Part shown: in pieces, positions 32,715 to 43,393 of the stretch
Layout of the letters: the number at the start of each line of letters is the position of its first letter
Position numbering within the stretch: position 1 is the stretch's first letter
Source of the DNA: an uncultured Planococcus sp.
GTDB lineage: Bacteria > Bacillota > Bacilli > Bacillales_A > Planococcaceae
Assembly: GCA_947493585.1 (NCBI GenBank)
Contig: CANLRI010000003.1
Coordinates: 186,001 to 250,000, forward strand
DNA: 64,000 nt
Direction: 5' to 3'
Position numbers and translations under genes: made by a program
The notes under the pieces: generated by a model
What the model saw: the letters and a program-made list of their open reading frames with translations, nothing else
Told to the model about the DNA's origin: nothing
Database searches by the model: none

Positions 32715-33806
32715 TCACTCCCCTACACAAGCTAATCCCTGTTCTTTTAATCCAGCCAGTTTTCCTTTGCCGATGCCATTTACGCGCGTTAGATCATCTA
32801 GCGTTTCAAACGGACGCTCATCGATGATCGCTTTTGCCAATGCTTCACCGATTCCGGTCAGCTCCGTCAACTCCGCAGTAGAAGCTCCATTGATGTCCAC
32901 ACAGCGGTTGCTGCCTTCTTTCGCGACGCCTTCCCGTTCGGTTTCAACGCTATATTCCTGGCCGTCCGTCTCGACAATGATGGTGCCATTGACGTCAGTG
33001 CCATACACTACCGCTCCTTCGTTTTCTACAGACGCCAGCACTTCCGCATAAGGATGGCCATAAGGATTATCAAGGCCGGCACTGTAAATCGCCACGTTTG
33101 GCTCGACTGCCTGCAAAAATTCAAGGCTGGTGGATGTATTGGAGCCATGATGGCCCATCAGCAAAATATCTGCTTCGAGTGGCAAGCCGCTAGAAACCAT
33201 TTCCCGCTCCGCCTGGATGTCGGCATCTCCCGTAAAGATGAATGCGGTCTCTCCGTAGCTGATGCGAAACGATAGCGAATCGCCATTTGTGTCGCCGCTC
33301 AATTCTTCGGGGTGGAGCACTTCGATTTTTAGCGACCCGATCTCGTATTCGTCCCCGCGCCTCGGCTCTTCATACGGAATTTCGCCTTCATCGACTGCTT
33401 CCAGCGTCCGGATAAATGTATTGGAGGAACTCGGGTTTCCTGACATCCACACTTCCCCGACTTCGTAAGTCTCGATGACGCGCGCCAATTGGCCGATGTG
33501 GTCAGCATCCGGATGGGTACCGACTGCGATGTCGATTTTTTCGACTTCCAGTTTGTCCAAATACATCAGCACATCACTGGCGTTCCAATCGCCCGCATCG
33601 ATGAGCATCGAATAGCCGTCCCATTCCAGATAGGCGGCGGAGCCTTGGCCGACGTCGATATAATGGACAGCAAGCCCGCCTTGTTCTGACGTTGCTTGTT
33701 GTTCCGGCTGTTCCGGTTCCGCCGGTTTCGGATTAGCCGGTTCCCCGAGCGGGACACAGCCTGCTAAACCCAGCAGCAAAACGACGAGCCACAATGTCTT
33801 TTTCAT
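32715..33806 (-). CDS. ComEC/Rec2-like MBL-fold lipoprotein with helix-hairpin-helix domain
   Basis: A 363-residue secreted lipoprotein: signal peptide ending in the lipobox LAGC with Cys17, a Pro/Glu-rich linker, an MBL domain with VGTHPDADHIGQL near residue 100, FTGDADIQAE near 195 and LLMGHHGSNTS near 220, and a C-terminal ComEA-type helix-hairpin-helix (DINGASTAELTELTGIGEALA, then FETLDDLTRVNGIGKGKL). This combination suggests an extracellular nuclease that grips DNA (inference from domains). ATG 33806 follows GAGGTGG. Confidence 0.92.
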   Translation of the reverse strand: MKKTLWLVVLLLGLAGCVPLGEPANPKPAEPEQPEQQATSEQGGLAVHYIDVGQGSAAYLEWDGYSMLIDAGDWNASDVLMYLDKLEVEKIDIAVGTHPDADHIGQLARVIETYEVGEVWMSGNPSSSNTFIRTLEAVDEGEIPYEEPRRGDEYEIGSLKIEVLHPEELSGDTNGDSLSFRISYGETAFIFTGDADIQAEREMVSSGLPLEADILLMGHHGSNTSTSLEFLQAVEPNVAIYSAGLDNPYGHPYAEVLASVENEGAVVYGTDVNGTIIVETDGQEYSVETEREGVAKEGSNRCVDINGASTAELTELTGIGEALAKAIIDERPFETLDDLTRVNGIGKGKLAGLKEQGLACVGE

Positions 33807-33864
33807 GTTGTCCACCTCTTAGCCGAATTTTACCATAATTCGCGGAAAGCACGGAAATTCCAAA

Positions 33865-33893
33865 TAAAAAAGCACGGGTCTCCCCGTGCTTTC
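33865..33893 (-). terminator. Terminator of the SDR gene
   Basis: AAAGCACGGGG/CCCGTGCTTT on the minus strand then TTTT; touches the SDR stop codon. Confidence 0.88.
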
Positions 33894-34701
33894 ATGTCGA
33901 CATATAGTCGCCGCCGTTCATATGCAAGAATTGCCCGGTCATATAGGAATTTTGTGGATCCGCTAAGAACACATAGGCTTTCACAAGTTCATACGGCTGT
34001 CCAGGGCGTCCTGCCGGCACGTCTTCGCCGAAATCGGATGCGACGTCCGGGTTCAAATCCCCGAAAGTCTTCGTGATGAGCGGCGTCCAGATCGGGCCTG
34101 GCGCAATGCCGTTGACTGCTATTTCCTCACGGACGAGCCGCCTTGCCAAGGAACGTGTCATGGCGACCATCGCTCCGTTGGCACCCGAATAGTCAATGAG
34201 ATCAGAATGCCCGCGGTAAGCATTGATGGAAGCGGTATTGATGATGCGCGAGCCTTTTTTCAAATGAGGCAGGGCCGCACGCACTAAATAGAACATCGCA
34301 AACGCTTTGATCTCAAAAGTTTTCAGCATTTGCTCATCGCTGATATCGAGCGGCGATGTTTGCGGATATTGAAAACCGGCATTGTTGACGACGATATCCA
34401 AAGCGCCGAATTCATCGAGCGCAAAGTTGACGAGCGCATCGCAATTTTCGGATTTTCCAAGGTCTCCGCCTAAAGCACGTGCTTCGCCACCGTAGGATTG
34501 AATAATGTCCAAGGTTTTTTCTGCGCCCGCGTCATCGTCGAGGTAACCAATTACGACACGCGCTCCTTCTTTTGCATAGGCGATCGCGACCGCTTGCCCG
34601 ATGCCGCTGCTTGCTCCGGTGACAATTGCCACTTTCCCTTCTAAAGCACCGCTCGCTTTATAGTCGGGCAGATCGGTATTATCGAAACTTGCTTGTGCCA
34701 T
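33892..34701 (-). CDS. SDR-family oxidoreductase, general-stress type
   Basis: A 269-residue short-chain dehydrogenase with NADP motif TGASSGIG near residue 28, NNAG near 106, Ser in INTASINAY and catalytic Tyr in DYSGANGA near 169 (Lys of the usual YxxxK is replaced by Asn in this alignment: Y-S-G-A-N, a notable change). The long N-terminal extension and YMTGQFLHMNGGDYMST ending resemble the YhxC/YdaD-type stress SDRs. It lies 20 bases after glgP but on the same strand, so read-through is possible. Confidence 0.88.
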   Translation of the reverse strand: MAQASFDNTDLPDYKASGALEGKVAIVTGASSGIGQAVAIAYAKEGARVVIGYLDDDAGAEKTLDIIQSYGGEARALGGDLGKSENCDALVNFALDEFGALDIVVNNAGFQYPQTSPLDISDEQMLKTFEIKAFAMFYLVRAALPHLKKGSRIINTASINAYRGHSDLIDYSGANGAMVAMTRSLARRLVREEIAVNGIAPGPIWTPLITKTFGDLNPDVASDFGEDVPAGRPGQPYELVKAYVFLADPQNSYMTGQFLHMNGGDYMST

Positions 34702-34721
34702 TGCTCATCCTCCTGTCGGTT

Positions 34722-37106
34722 TCAGTTAGTCGGAACTTTCGACAATCCCCACACTTCTTCGGAATATTGCTGGATCGTCCGGTCGCTCGAGAAAATGCCG
34801 GAAGCAGCAATATTTCTGACGCACATGCTCGCCCATTCGACAGGATGTTCATACGCATCGAGTACACGGTCATGCGTCTTGGCGTAGTCCCCCAAGTCCT
34901 TCAAAACGAAAAATGGGTCTCCATGCTCTGTCAATTGGCGCACGATAAAATCGGAATTATGAGGACCGTCTGACCATTCTCCGCGTGCGAGTTCTTCAAT
35001 CGTTTCGCGGATAGACAGATTTTTTTTAATGATGTCTTGCGGGTTATAGCTTCCGTCATGCTCGAAACGCATGACTTCTTCTGAACTCATACCGAAGACG
35101 AAGGCATTTTCTTCGCCGACTGCATCGAAGATTTCCACGTTGGCCCCATCGTACGTTCCAAGGGTCAAGGCGCCGTTCATCATGAACTTCATGTTGCCAG
35201 TGCCTGACGCTTCTTTGGAAGCCGTGGAGATCTGTTCGCTAATGTCCGCTGCCGGAATCAGGAACTCTGCATGGCTGACGTTATAATCCTCAACGAAAAC
35301 AACGTGCAGATGGCGCCTGGCGACAGGATCATTATTGACGCGCTCTGCGACCGTGTTGATTAGCTTAATGACTTGTTTGGCAAAATGATAGCTCGGGGCG
35401 GATTTTCCACCGAACAAAAAGGTCCTCGGATACGGCCGGTAATTCGGATCGGTTTTGATGCGTTTGTATAATTGCTGTACGTGCAAAATATTCATCAGTT
35501 GGCGCTTATAGCCGTGGATTCGTTTGATGTGGATATCAAAAATCGAATCGGGGTCAACGATGGTATTGTGCTCTCTTTCGAGGTGGTGGATCAAATGCTC
35601 TTTTTTCAGCCTTTTGATAGCCTGGAAAGATTCCAGGAACGGCCGGCTATTCGCCAAATACCCAAGTTCACTCAATTGTTCGGGCTGCTGGATCCAATCC
35701 GGGCCAATGTGTTCGGTAATGAGTGAGGACAATTCCGGATTTGCCGCAAGCAGCCAGCGGCGATGTGTGATGCCGTTGGTTTTGTTGTGGAATTTATGCG
35801 GGAAGTATTCATTCAGTTCTTTCATTTCGCGTTTCTTGAGGATTTCGGTATGGAGTTTTGCTACCCCGTTCACTTTATAGCTGCCGACGACGGCCAAGAC
35901 GGCCATTTTCACGACGCCTTCGTCGATGATCGACAGTTTGTGTACGGCATGTTCATCCAAATCCTTCGATTCCCATTCGGCTCTGAAGCGCCGGTCGATT
36001 TCTTCGATGATCTCGTAAACGCGTGGCAGTAACTGGCGCAGCAGGCGGCTTTCCCATTTTTCCATCGCTTCTTCCAAAATCGTGTGATTTGTATAAGAGA
36101 TGGTCCGCGTCGTCAGTGACCAGGCTGTATCCCAATCCAGCTCATAGTCATCCATCAATATCCGCATCAATTCCGGTACGGATAACGCCGGGTGCGTATC
36201 ATTGATTTGAATCGCCACTTTTTCAGGCAATTCTTCGATAGCGAAATTGCGCGTTGAAAGGATCGTGCGGATCGAAGCGCTGCACAAGAAATATTGCTGT
36301 TTTAAGCGCAGCAGTTTCCCGCTATCAAGCGCATCATCTGGATAAAGACGGTCAGATATTTTAGCCGTCTCGAGTTCATTCACCAAATACCCGAGCCCAT
36401 AAGGCAGCGGCCGGTCAGACGATTCTGCCTGCCAGAGCCTAAGCGTGTTGATCGTGCCGCCCTGCGACCCGACAATCGGCATGTCATAAGGCACCGCTTT
36501 GACCCATACCGCATTTTCCAGTTCCGTCCGAACGCCATGTTCTTCTACTGTGACATTCGCTTCCCCGTAAAACGGGATGTCGAGCGCAAGGTCTTCCCTG
36601 CGGACTTCAATGCCTTGCCCTTCTTTAATCCAGTCGGTCGGCAATTCCACTTGGAAGCCTTTGATGAAATGCTGTGTGAACAAACCGCCGCGGTAGCGGA
36701 TCCCACAGCCATGTCCGGGCAAGCCGAGCGAAGCAAGTGAATCCAGGAAACACGCCGCCAAACGCCCGAGTCCACCGTTCCCAAGCCCTGGCTCTTGTTC
36801 AAGCTCTTCAATTTCCGATAATTTGTAGCCGAGTTCGCCGAGTGCTTCTTCTACCAAATCGTAGGCACCCAAGTTGTGCAAGTTTTGCCCAAGCAAACGG
36901 CCCAGCAGGAATTCGATCGACAGATAGTACAATTGCTTCTCGCCGCTGTCCCGGTTGGCCGCTTGCTGCTTGTCCCATTCCTGCAACACTTGTTCACAAA
37001 CCATTTTTCCTAATACGTTATAGGCTGTGTTTTCTGTTTTATCCCCATTTTCCACTGTTAATCGCCGGTTGAATTCTTCCTTGAATTGCTCCTTGGAGTA
37101 AAACAT
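34722..37106 (-). CDS. glgP: Glycogen phosphorylase
   Basis: A 794-residue PLP-dependent glycogen phosphorylase releasing glucose-1-phosphate. Markers include LGNGGLGRLAACFLDSLASL near residue 110, the phosphate/PLP region KFHNKTNGITHRRWL and the PLP-lysine region EASGTGNMKFMMNGALTLGT near 642. Last gene of glgBCDAP, 14 bases after glgA. The ATG at 37106 follows AAGGGTG; the frame runs upstream into glgA without reason to use it. Confidence 0.96.
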   Translation of the reverse strand: MFYSKEQFKEEFNRRLTVENGDKTENTAYNVLGKMVCEQVLQEWDKQQAANRDSGEKQLYYLSIEFLLGRLLGQNLHNLGAYDLVEEALGELGYKLSEIEELEQEPGLGNGGLGRLAACFLDSLASLGLPGHGCGIRYRGGLFTQHFIKGFQVELPTDWIKEGQGIEVRREDLALDIPFYGEANVTVEEHGVRTELENAVWVKAVPYDMPIVGSQGGTINTLRLWQAESSDRPLPYGLGYLVNELETAKISDRLYPDDALDSGKLLRLKQQYFLCSASIRTILSTRNFAIEELPEKVAIQINDTHPALSVPELMRILMDDYELDWDTAWSLTTRTISYTNHTILEEAMEKWESRLLRQLLPRVYEIIEEIDRRFRAEWESKDLDEHAVHKLSIIDEGVVKMAVLAVVGSYKVNGVAKLHTEILKKREMKELNEYFPHKFHNKTNGITHRRWLLAANPELSSLITEHIGPDWIQQPEQLSELGYLANSRPFLESFQAIKRLKKEHLIHHLEREHNTIVDPDSIFDIHIKRIHGYKRQLMNILHVQQLYKRIKTDPNYRPYPRTFLFGGKSAPSYHFAKQVIKLINTVAERVNNDPVARRHLHVVFVEDYNVSHAEFLIPAADISEQISTASKEASGTGNMKFMMNGALTLGTYDGANVEIFDAVGEENAFVFGMSSEEVMRFEHDGSYNPQDIIKKNLSIRETIEELARGEWSDGPHNSDFIVRQLTEHGDPFFVLKDLGDYAKTHDRVLDAYEHPVEWASMCVRNIAASGIFSSDRTIQQYSEEVWGLSKVPTN

Positions 37107-37120
37107 TCTCAACACACCCT

Positions 37121-38545
37121 TCAGTTTAAGCTCGTATATAATTTCTCGTATTCTTTCGCCGAACGCGACCATGACGAATCTCTCGCCATGCCATTATCGA
37201 TCAACGCATTCCAATGGTCGGGCTTGTCGTAGAAGGACAGCGCGCGCGATAAGGCTTCATCGAAATGAAGGCCGGCTTTGAAATCGCTTAAGAAGCCCGT
37301 TCCTGTCTTATCGTCTTCATTGTATTCGTCTACCGTATCTCGCAAGCCACCTGTCCGGTTTGCCACCGGAATCGTGCCATAGCGCATGGAAATCAATTGG
37401 CTCAAGCCGCATGGTTCAAAATGCGAAGGCATCAGGAAGATATCCGCGCCTGCGTATAATTGATGGGCAAAGGCTTCATCAAAACCAAGATGGACAGAGA
37501 CTTTTCCCGCATAATCCACTTCAAGTCGCTGGAAAAACTCTTCGTAATGAACTTCCCCAGAACCGAGCAGCACAAACTGGATATCACCTTCCAAAAATTC
37601 AGGCAAGCTTTGTTCGAGCACATCGATCCCTTTCTGTCCCGAAAGCCGAGAGACCATCGTTAATAATGGAACATCCGGCTGTTCCGGCAAGCCGCAGCGT
37701 CTTTGAATGGCGCGCTTGTTCGCTTGTTTGCCCTGCAACTCCTCTGCGCTAAAAGTCTGCGCGATGTGTTCGTCGGTTTTCGGATTATAAGCTTCTGTAT
37801 CGATGCCATTCAATATGCCATGCAAATCCGCTTGCCGTTCAGTGAGCAGGTTTTCCAAATGCTCCCCGTAAGCTGCTGTTAAGATTTCATCGCGGTAGTT
37901 TGGGCTGACAGTCGTCAATTTATCAGCATATAAAATGCCGGTTTTCAAAGAGTTGAAATTTTCGAGCCATGCCACTTGGCCATCATCGTAAAACCTTTCA
38001 TCCATGCGGTACTGTTCCAAAAACACATCTTTCGAAAAATTCCCCTGAAACTGGATATTGTGGATCGTCAGGACTGTTTTCACGCGGCCGGACATTTGCT
38101 GGTATTGCGGATCTTCCTTCAATAGAAATGGCAAAACTGCAGTGTGCCAGTCATGGACATGCAAAATATCGGGAGCGGTTTCGGAACGCATCAGAAAATC
38201 CAGTACGGCCCGGCTGAAAAACGCGTAGCGCTCAGCATCATCTGGTCCGTAAATGCTATCCCGTTCAAAATACGAATCATTTTCTAAAAATAGGAATTCA
38301 ACGCCGTGCATATTGAGTTCATGTATCGCATAATTACTCTCTTCACCTTTAAATCCAAAGGAGTGTTCTTCCACTTTCCGGAATTGCTGCTGGTAACGTT
38401 CATGGATCAAACTGTATTTTGGGATGATGACCTGCACTTCGTGTCCGAGACGGGCCAACTCCTGCGGCAGCGCACCGATGACATCAGCAAGCCCACCCGC
38501 TTTGGCAAAAGGAGCGCATTCCGCAGCGGCCATCACAATTTTCAT
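37121..38545 (-). CDS. glgA: Glycogen synthase (ADP-glucose)
   Basis: A 474-residue GT5 glycosyltransferase. The ADP-glucose-binding KAGGLADVIGALP motif is at residues 15-27; VHDWHTAVLPFLL near 127 and the C-terminal MPSHFEPCGLSQLISMRYG near 376 complete the GT-B fold. Start overlaps the glgD stop (ATGA). Confidence 0.97.
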   Translation of the reverse strand: MKIVMAAAECAPFAKAGGLADVIGALPQELARLGHEVQVIIPKYSLIHERYQQQFRKVEEHSFGFKGEESNYAIHELNMHGVEFLFLENDSYFERDSIYGPDDAERYAFFSRAVLDFLMRSETAPDILHVHDWHTAVLPFLLKEDPQYQQMSGRVKTVLTIHNIQFQGNFSKDVFLEQYRMDERFYDDGQVAWLENFNSLKTGILYADKLTTVSPNYRDEILTAAYGEHLENLLTERQADLHGILNGIDTEAYNPKTDEHIAQTFSAEELQGKQANKRAIQRRCGLPEQPDVPLLTMVSRLSGQKGIDVLEQSLPEFLEGDIQFVLLGSGEVHYEEFFQRLEVDYAGKVSVHLGFDEAFAHQLYAGADIFLMPSHFEPCGLSQLISMRYGTIPVANRTGGLRDTVDEYNEDDKTGTGFLSDFKAGLHFDEALSRALSFYDKPDHWNALIDNGMARDSSWSRSAKEYEKLYTSLN

Positions 38546-39564
38546 TGAGAATCCTCCTTCGTGACCCGTTCGCCTTTTCTGAGGACGATCGGTCGATCAG
38601 CTGTGCCGCTCAATTTCACGCCTTTTTCGATGTAGACATCCTTGTCAGCAATGACATAAGAAAGATCACAATTTTCTTCGATCGTGCACTTCTGCATAAT
38701 GATGCAACTGTCCAAACTCGCATTAATGCCCACCGTAACTGCACGGCTGATGATGCTGTTTTTGACATTGCCCAAAATCGTGCTGCCGTTTGCCATCATC
38801 GAGTTCGACACGTTTGATCCGTCCAGGTAACGCGTCGGCGGCTCGTCTTTCACTTTCGTATAAATCGGTGCTTGAGGCAAAAACAGCAATCGGCGGTTGT
38901 TTTCATCCAATAGTCCGAGTGACTCTTTAAAATATTGTTGAATCGAGTCAATGATAGCGAAATACCCTTTATATTCATAAACGCCATATGAATAGGGCGC
39001 TTTTTTCAAATTCACTAAATCTTCGACGCTGAGAATGCGCTTTTCCCGATAAGAGCGGATCAATTCAAGCATCAATCTGCGCGACAGGATATACGATTTC
39101 AAAGAACCACTTGCACCAACCGCTTCCGTAATGTCTTTGCCGGATGCCAAGTGATGGGCAAGCATTTCTTTGTAATCCAATTGCCCGGCGACAAAGCTGC
39201 TCGTGACCACTACATGCGTTTGGCGGCTCTTTTCGAAAAACTGGAGATGCTCTTCAAAGTCACGGAATGACCCAACTGTCGCAATGCCTCCATTTTGATG
39301 GGTAGTCGGCAGGAAGAATAAACCTTCTTTACGTCTATCCAAATCCCAGCTTTTCCCGACGCCGATATGATCAATCAATGAACCAAACGGCTGCGACGCA
39401 AAAATGCCAACCGAGTTGATATCTGCGTTCACTAAATTCGATAATGCGAAATCGATCAGGCGGTATCTTCCTGCGAACGGAATCGAAGAGACCGATCGAT
39501 GAATGGTCAGGTCTTGGAGCCCTGCCACTTTTACAGAAGCGTCCACTGCGGCCATCAAAGTCAT
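38542..39564 (-). CDS. glgD: GlgD, glucose-1-phosphate adenylyltransferase-like subunit
   Basis: A 340-residue nucleotidyltransferase-like regulatory partner of GlgC. It keeps the overall fold ([24 protein letters not shown]) but replaces the GGxGxRL nucleotide-binding loop by VAGLQDL, so it is probably non-catalytic, as in B. subtilis GlgD. The ATG at 39564 overlaps the glgC stop (ATGA). Confidence 0.95.
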   Translation of the reverse strand: MTLMAAVDASVKVAGLQDLTIHRSVSSIPFAGRYRLIDFALSNLVNADINSVGIFASQPFGSLIDHIGVGKSWDLDRRKEGLFFLPTTHQNGGIATVGSFRDFEEHLQFFEKSRQTHVVVTSSFVAGQLDYKEMLAHHLASGKDITEAVGASGSLKSYILSRRLMLELIRSYREKRILSVEDLVNLKKAPYSYGVYEYKGYFAIIDSIQQYFKESLGLLDENNRRLLFLPQAPIYTKVKDEPPTRYLDGSNVSNSMMANGSTILGNVKNSIISRAVTVGINASLDSCIIMQKCTIEENCDLSYVIADKDVYIEKGVKLSGTADRPIVLRKGERVTKEDSQ

Positions 39565-40709
39565 TGCTGCCCACTCTCCTTCCATGTATCGATTAAGTCT
39601 TGCGTCAACAACGTGATGCCCGCTGCCGGTTCGAGTAGCCGGTAATTTTCCGGAACCGTCACATCCGGCGGAACAATGACACGGCTCAAATGAGCCCCAC
39701 GCCCGATTTTCGTGCCGCTCATGACGACGCTGTCTTCTACGACCGCTTCTTTATCAATCAGCACATTCTGGAAAATGACCGAATGGCTGACCGTCCCGCT
39801 AATGACACAGCCTTCATTGACCATCGAACCTTGCACTCGCCCGGTTTCTGTGATGACTTGCGGCGGCAGCTGAGGGTTTGATGAATAGATCCGCCAGGCG
39901 GGGTCGTGCAATACAAGCCCTGCCGATGGGTCAAGCAGATCCATATTCGCTTCCCATAGGCTGTCCACTGTCCCCACATCTTTCCAGTATCCCTTGAACG
40001 GATACGCCACCATCTTTTGTTGGTCTACTAACATTTTCGGCAAGATATCTTTTCCGAAGTCATGTGTAGATTCTTCAATGTTGTTGTCTTCTTCTAAATA
40101 ACGCTCCAGTTTTTCCCAGTCGAACACATACACACCCATGGAAGCCAAGTTGCTTTTCGGTTTTTCCGGTTTTTCGTCGAACTCGACGATGTTCATGTCT
40201 TCATCGGTGTTGACGATGCCAAAGCGGCTCGCCTCTTCCCAAGGCACTTCCAAAACCGACACGGTGACATCCGCCTGTTTTTCTTTATGGTATTCCACGA
40301 GTTTTTCGTAATCCATCTTATAAATATGGTCGCCCGATAAAATCACGACATAATCGGGTTCGCAGCTGGTCAGGAAATTGATGTTCTGGTAAATCGCACT
40401 CGCTGTGCCGGCATACCATTTGATGCCATCGATTTCAGCGTAAGGCGGCAGCATCGTCACGCCGCCTTTATGGCGATCCAAATCCCAAGGCGTGCCGAGT
40501 CCGATATAGCGGTGGAGGGCATGCGGCTGATACTGGGTCAGTACACCGACCGTCGTGATGCCCGAATTAGTGCAATTCGATAAAGGAAAATCGATGATTC
40601 GGTATTTTCCACCGTAAGGAATGGCGGGTTTCGCAATATCGTACGTCAATGATTTCAAGCGGCTCCCTTGGCCGCCTGCGAGAAGCATAGCAACTACTTT
40701 TTCATTCAC
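39561..40709 (-). CDS. glgC: Glucose-1-phosphate adenylyltransferase
   Basis: A 382-residue ADP-glucose pyrophosphorylase making the glycogen donor. Catalytic loop [14 protein letters not shown] near residue 9, [16 protein letters not shown] near 36, [11 protein letters not shown] near 130 and [14 protein letters not shown] EKP near 180 are present, with a left-handed beta-helix C-terminus. Starts by overlapping the glgB stop (ATGA). Confidence 0.97.
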   Translation of the reverse strand: MNEKVVAMLLAGGQGSRLKSLTYDIAKPAIPYGGKYRIIDFPLSNCTNSGITTVGVLTQYQPHALHRYIGLGTPWDLDRHKGGVTMLPPYAEIDGIKWYAGTASAIYQNINFLTSCEPDYVVILSGDHIYKMDYEKLVEYHKEKQADVTVSVLEVPWEEASRFGIVNTDEDMNIVEFDEKPEKPKSNLASMGVYVFDWEKLERYLEEDNNIEESTHDFGKDILPKMLVDQQKMVAYPFKGYWKDVGTVDSLWEANMDLLDPSAGLVLHDPAWRIYSSNPQLPPQVITETGRVQGSMVNEGCVISGTVSHSVIFQNVLIDKEAVVEDSVVMSGTKIGRGAHLSRVIVPPDVTVPENYRLLEPAAGITLLTQDLIDTWKESGQQ

Positions 40710-42589
40710 AATAAGTCACTCCCATCTTTTCTTTTTTTCCAGATGCTCATCGTGAACGGCGGCAAGTCAAGCTTCAACGAGAAATCTTGATTGTCGCACG
40801 GAACATCGAGTGTTTCTGCTGCCTGCTGCAAGTGTACAGCTGTGCCGCCAAATTTTGCTGAATTGGTGGTGAAGACTTCTTCATAGACACCTTTACGTGG
40901 TGCTCCGACTTGAAAGCTTTCGTAATGATGTTCAGAGAAGTTGCACAGCACGAGGCATTCATCATCCGGCAAAAAACCCCTACGGACAAAGGTCGCCACG
41001 CTTTGTTCGTGGTTATCGGCATCGAGCCACATAAAGCCGTCGCGTTCGTCATCAAGTTCAAAAAACGCTTTTTCGCTCCGGTAAAATGCCAGCAACTCTT
41101 TCATGAAGTCGGAGATCCGCTTATGTTCCGGGTCTTCAAGAGATGCCCAATCGAGTTGTGGCTGGAATTCCCATTCCTCGAAATGGCCGAACTCCTGGCC
41201 CATAAACAATAATTTCTTGCCGGGATGTGCCATCCAAAACCCGAACAGCAAACGCAGTTGAAGGAAACGTTCTTTCCTTGTGCCCGGCAGCTTGTTGAGC
41301 AGAGATTTTCGCCCATCCGCTACGGTGTCGTGGGAAAAAATGACTTGGTAACGCTCTTCGTATTGATAGACCATCGAAAAGTTCATCTTGCCATGGGCTT
41401 TCGACCTCTCTGCCGGCGGCGTTTTCATATACTCAAGCGTGTCATGCATCCAGCCGAAATTCCATTTGTAGTCGTAGCCGACACCGCCGGATTCGACCGG
41501 ATGCGTCACTTTCGGATAATGCCAGGCATCTTCTGCAATCAATAATTTCTCTGGATAGTGGAGTTTCAAACTAGCCGTCAGCTTTCTGAGGAAATCCGCC
41601 CCTTCTTCGTTATGCGGGCGCTCCTTGATATTCGGGATGAACAATAGATTGACGAGCGCATCCATTCGGTAGCCGTCGAACTTGAATTCCTCCAGCCAAT
41701 AATGGGCGCTCGATAAGATAAAACTCACCACTTCGCCTTTATTGATATCAAAGTTCAAGGTGCCCCAATCCGGGTTCATGCGGCGCTCTTCGCGTGCTTC
41801 TTCGTAAAGCAGCTGGCCGTTGAAATTCGCCAATCCGTGCTGGTCGACGCAAAAATGGCCGGGGACCCAGTCCAAGAACAAACCAAGGCCGTGCTCTGTG
41901 CAGGATGTGACGAAATATTTCAAGTCTTCGGCTGTTCCGTAGCGGCCTGTCGGCGAAAAATAACCCGTTGTCTGGTAGCCCCAAGATTCATCGAGCGGAT
42001 GCTCGGTAATCGGCAAGATCTGGATATGCGTAAAACCCATCTCGATGACATAGGGAATCAACTGATCTGCGATTTCACGGTACGTATAAAATTCCCCGCT
42101 TTCCTTGCGCCGCCACGTACCGATATGCACTTCGTAAATGGCCATCGCGCGTTCCAAATGTTTATCGTTGATGGTTTGCTTGCGCTTCAAGACTTCCAGC
42201 GGCCAAGCGTATTCCTCCGGACCCGAGACAATCGATTTGGTGAACGGCCGTTTCTCGCTTTGTCGTGCATACGGGTCCGATTTCCACAGCACTTCGCCTC
42301 TTGGCGTCCGAAGTGCATATTCATAAAGTTGGCCTTCCAGATTTTCCGGAATGCTCACTCCCCATATGCTTGGGTCATGCGGATGCTGTCTTAACGGATA
42401 AGTGGAAGTGTCTTCCGTCTCTGGGTTCACACAGACTACATCGATGCCTTTAATGTCAGGAGCCCAAACCGAAAAGGTCGTTTCTTCTCCGACTGCATGT
42501 GCGCCGAAATACAAATAGCCATCCACCATCTGCCCTTCATGAAAAGCTTGCAGCCGTTCTTTTGTCCATGTATTCAACAAAAATTCCAT
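40706..42589 (-). CDS. glgB: 1,4-alpha-glucan branching enzyme
   Basis: A 627-residue GH13 branching enzyme. It has an N-terminal CBM48 ([14 protein letters not shown]), then the GH13 motifs [19 protein letters not shown] with the nucleophile Asp, LLIAEDAW with the acid Glu, and FSHDTV. First gene of the operon. ATG 42589 has AAAGGAGGCG upstream. Confidence 0.96.
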   Translation of the reverse strand: MEFLLNTWTKERLQAFHEGQMVDGYLYFGAHAVGEETTFSVWAPDIKGIDVVCVNPETEDTSTYPLRQHPHDPSIWGVSIPENLEGQLYEYALRTPRGEVLWKSDPYARQSEKRPFTKSIVSGPEEYAWPLEVLKRKQTINDKHLERAMAIYEVHIGTWRRKESGEFYTYREIADQLIPYVIEMGFTHIQILPITEHPLDESWGYQTTGYFSPTGRYGTAEDLKYFVTSCTEHGLGLFLDWVPGHFCVDQHGLANFNGQLLYEEAREERRMNPDWGTLNFDINKGEVVSFILSSAHYWLEEFKFDGYRMDALVNLLFIPNIKERPHNEEGADFLRKLTASLKLHYPEKLLIAEDAWHYPKVTHPVESGGVGYDYKWNFGWMHDTLEYMKTPPAERSKAHGKMNFSMVYQYEERYQVIFSHDTVADGRKSLLNKLPGTRKERFLQLRLLFGFWMAHPGKKLLFMGQEFGHFEEWEFQPQLDWASLEDPEHKRISDFMKELLAFYRSEKAFFELDDERDGFMWLDADNHEQSVATFVRRGFLPDDECLVLCNFSEHHYESFQVGAPRKGVYEEVFTTNSAKFGGTAVHLQQAAETLDVPCDNQDFSLKLDLPPFTMSIWKKRKDGSDLL

Positions 42590-42805
42590 GCAGCGCCTCC
42601 TTTTGGCCAAAACCAAGTTTAGTGTCTATTCTACATTTGAAATGTAAAGTCCTTGTTAAGATGCCGGTCGCTGCCAAGAAATTCCACAATCCGTCGGAAT
42701 GTCGCAATGTCTTCATATTTTTCGTTGTCTAACGGCTTGTCGTCAGGCGCGGATTGGAATAGGCTAAAGAAAGACCAGCTTCAACATAGAAAGGACGCGA
42801 AATTT

Positions 42806-43393
42806 TTGCGAGCCCAAACTTATTTACTGAGCTTCTTGCTGATTGGCATCTTGTTTTTGGCTGCTTGCGGCCAAGGCATCGACGACCCATTGAATTGGGA
42901 AACAGAAGAATTTACTTTCACTGATCATAATAATGAAGATTTCGGATCCAGCGACCTCGAAGGAAAAGTCTGGCTGGCTGATTTTGTCTTCACCAATTGC
43001 ACAACTGTCTGCTTGCCGATGATGGCAAATATGAGAGGCATCCAGGAAGAACTTCAGGCGCAAGGGCTGGATGTGGAGATCGTTTCATTCAGCGTGGACC
43101 CGACCGTCGACACGCCGGAAACCTTGAAATCGTACGCGCAAAGCTATGACGTCGATTTGACCAGCTGGCATCTCCTGACGGGCTACTCACAAGAAGAGAT
43201 CGCCGACTTTGCACTTGAGAACTTCAAGGCGATTGCCCAGAAGCCGCAAGATGACGATCAAGTCATCCATGGCACTTCGTTTTATTTGATCGACCACGAA
43301 GGCGTCATCATGAAAGATTATGACGGCCTGAACCCGCCAGTTGAAGACATCGTCCGCGATGCGGAGATCCTCGTCGAGGAGGCGGAAGGATGA
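42806..43393 (+). CDS. SCO-family copper-binding lipoprotein
   Basis: A 195-residue SCO1/SenC protein involved in copper delivery to cytochrome oxidase. The signal peptide ends in a lipobox LAAC. The copper/thioredoxin-like site is FTNCTTVCLPMM (CxxxC near residue 68) and the copper-ligand His is in VIHGTSFYLIDHEG. The TTG at 42806 with AAAGGA upstream gives a proper signal peptide; an upstream ATG does not. The stop overlaps the next gene by four bases. Confidence 0.88.
   Translation: MRAQTYLLSFLLIGILFLAACGQGIDDPLNWETEEFTFTDHNNEDFGSSDLEGKVWLADFVFTNCTTVCLPMMANMRGIQEELQAQGLDVEIVSFSVDPTVDTPETLKSYAQSYDVDLTSWHLLTGYSQEEIADFALENFKAIAQKPQDDDQVIHGTSFYLIDHEGVIMKDYDGLNPPVEDIVRDAEILVEEAEG

Noticed and set aside
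41837..42394. 185-codon frame antisense to glgB
   Set aside because: Shadow of the well-supported glgB gene.
42653..42805. N-terminal extension of the SCO protein
   Set aside because: It would bury the signal peptide and has no RBS; TTG 42806 gives a proper lipoprotein start.
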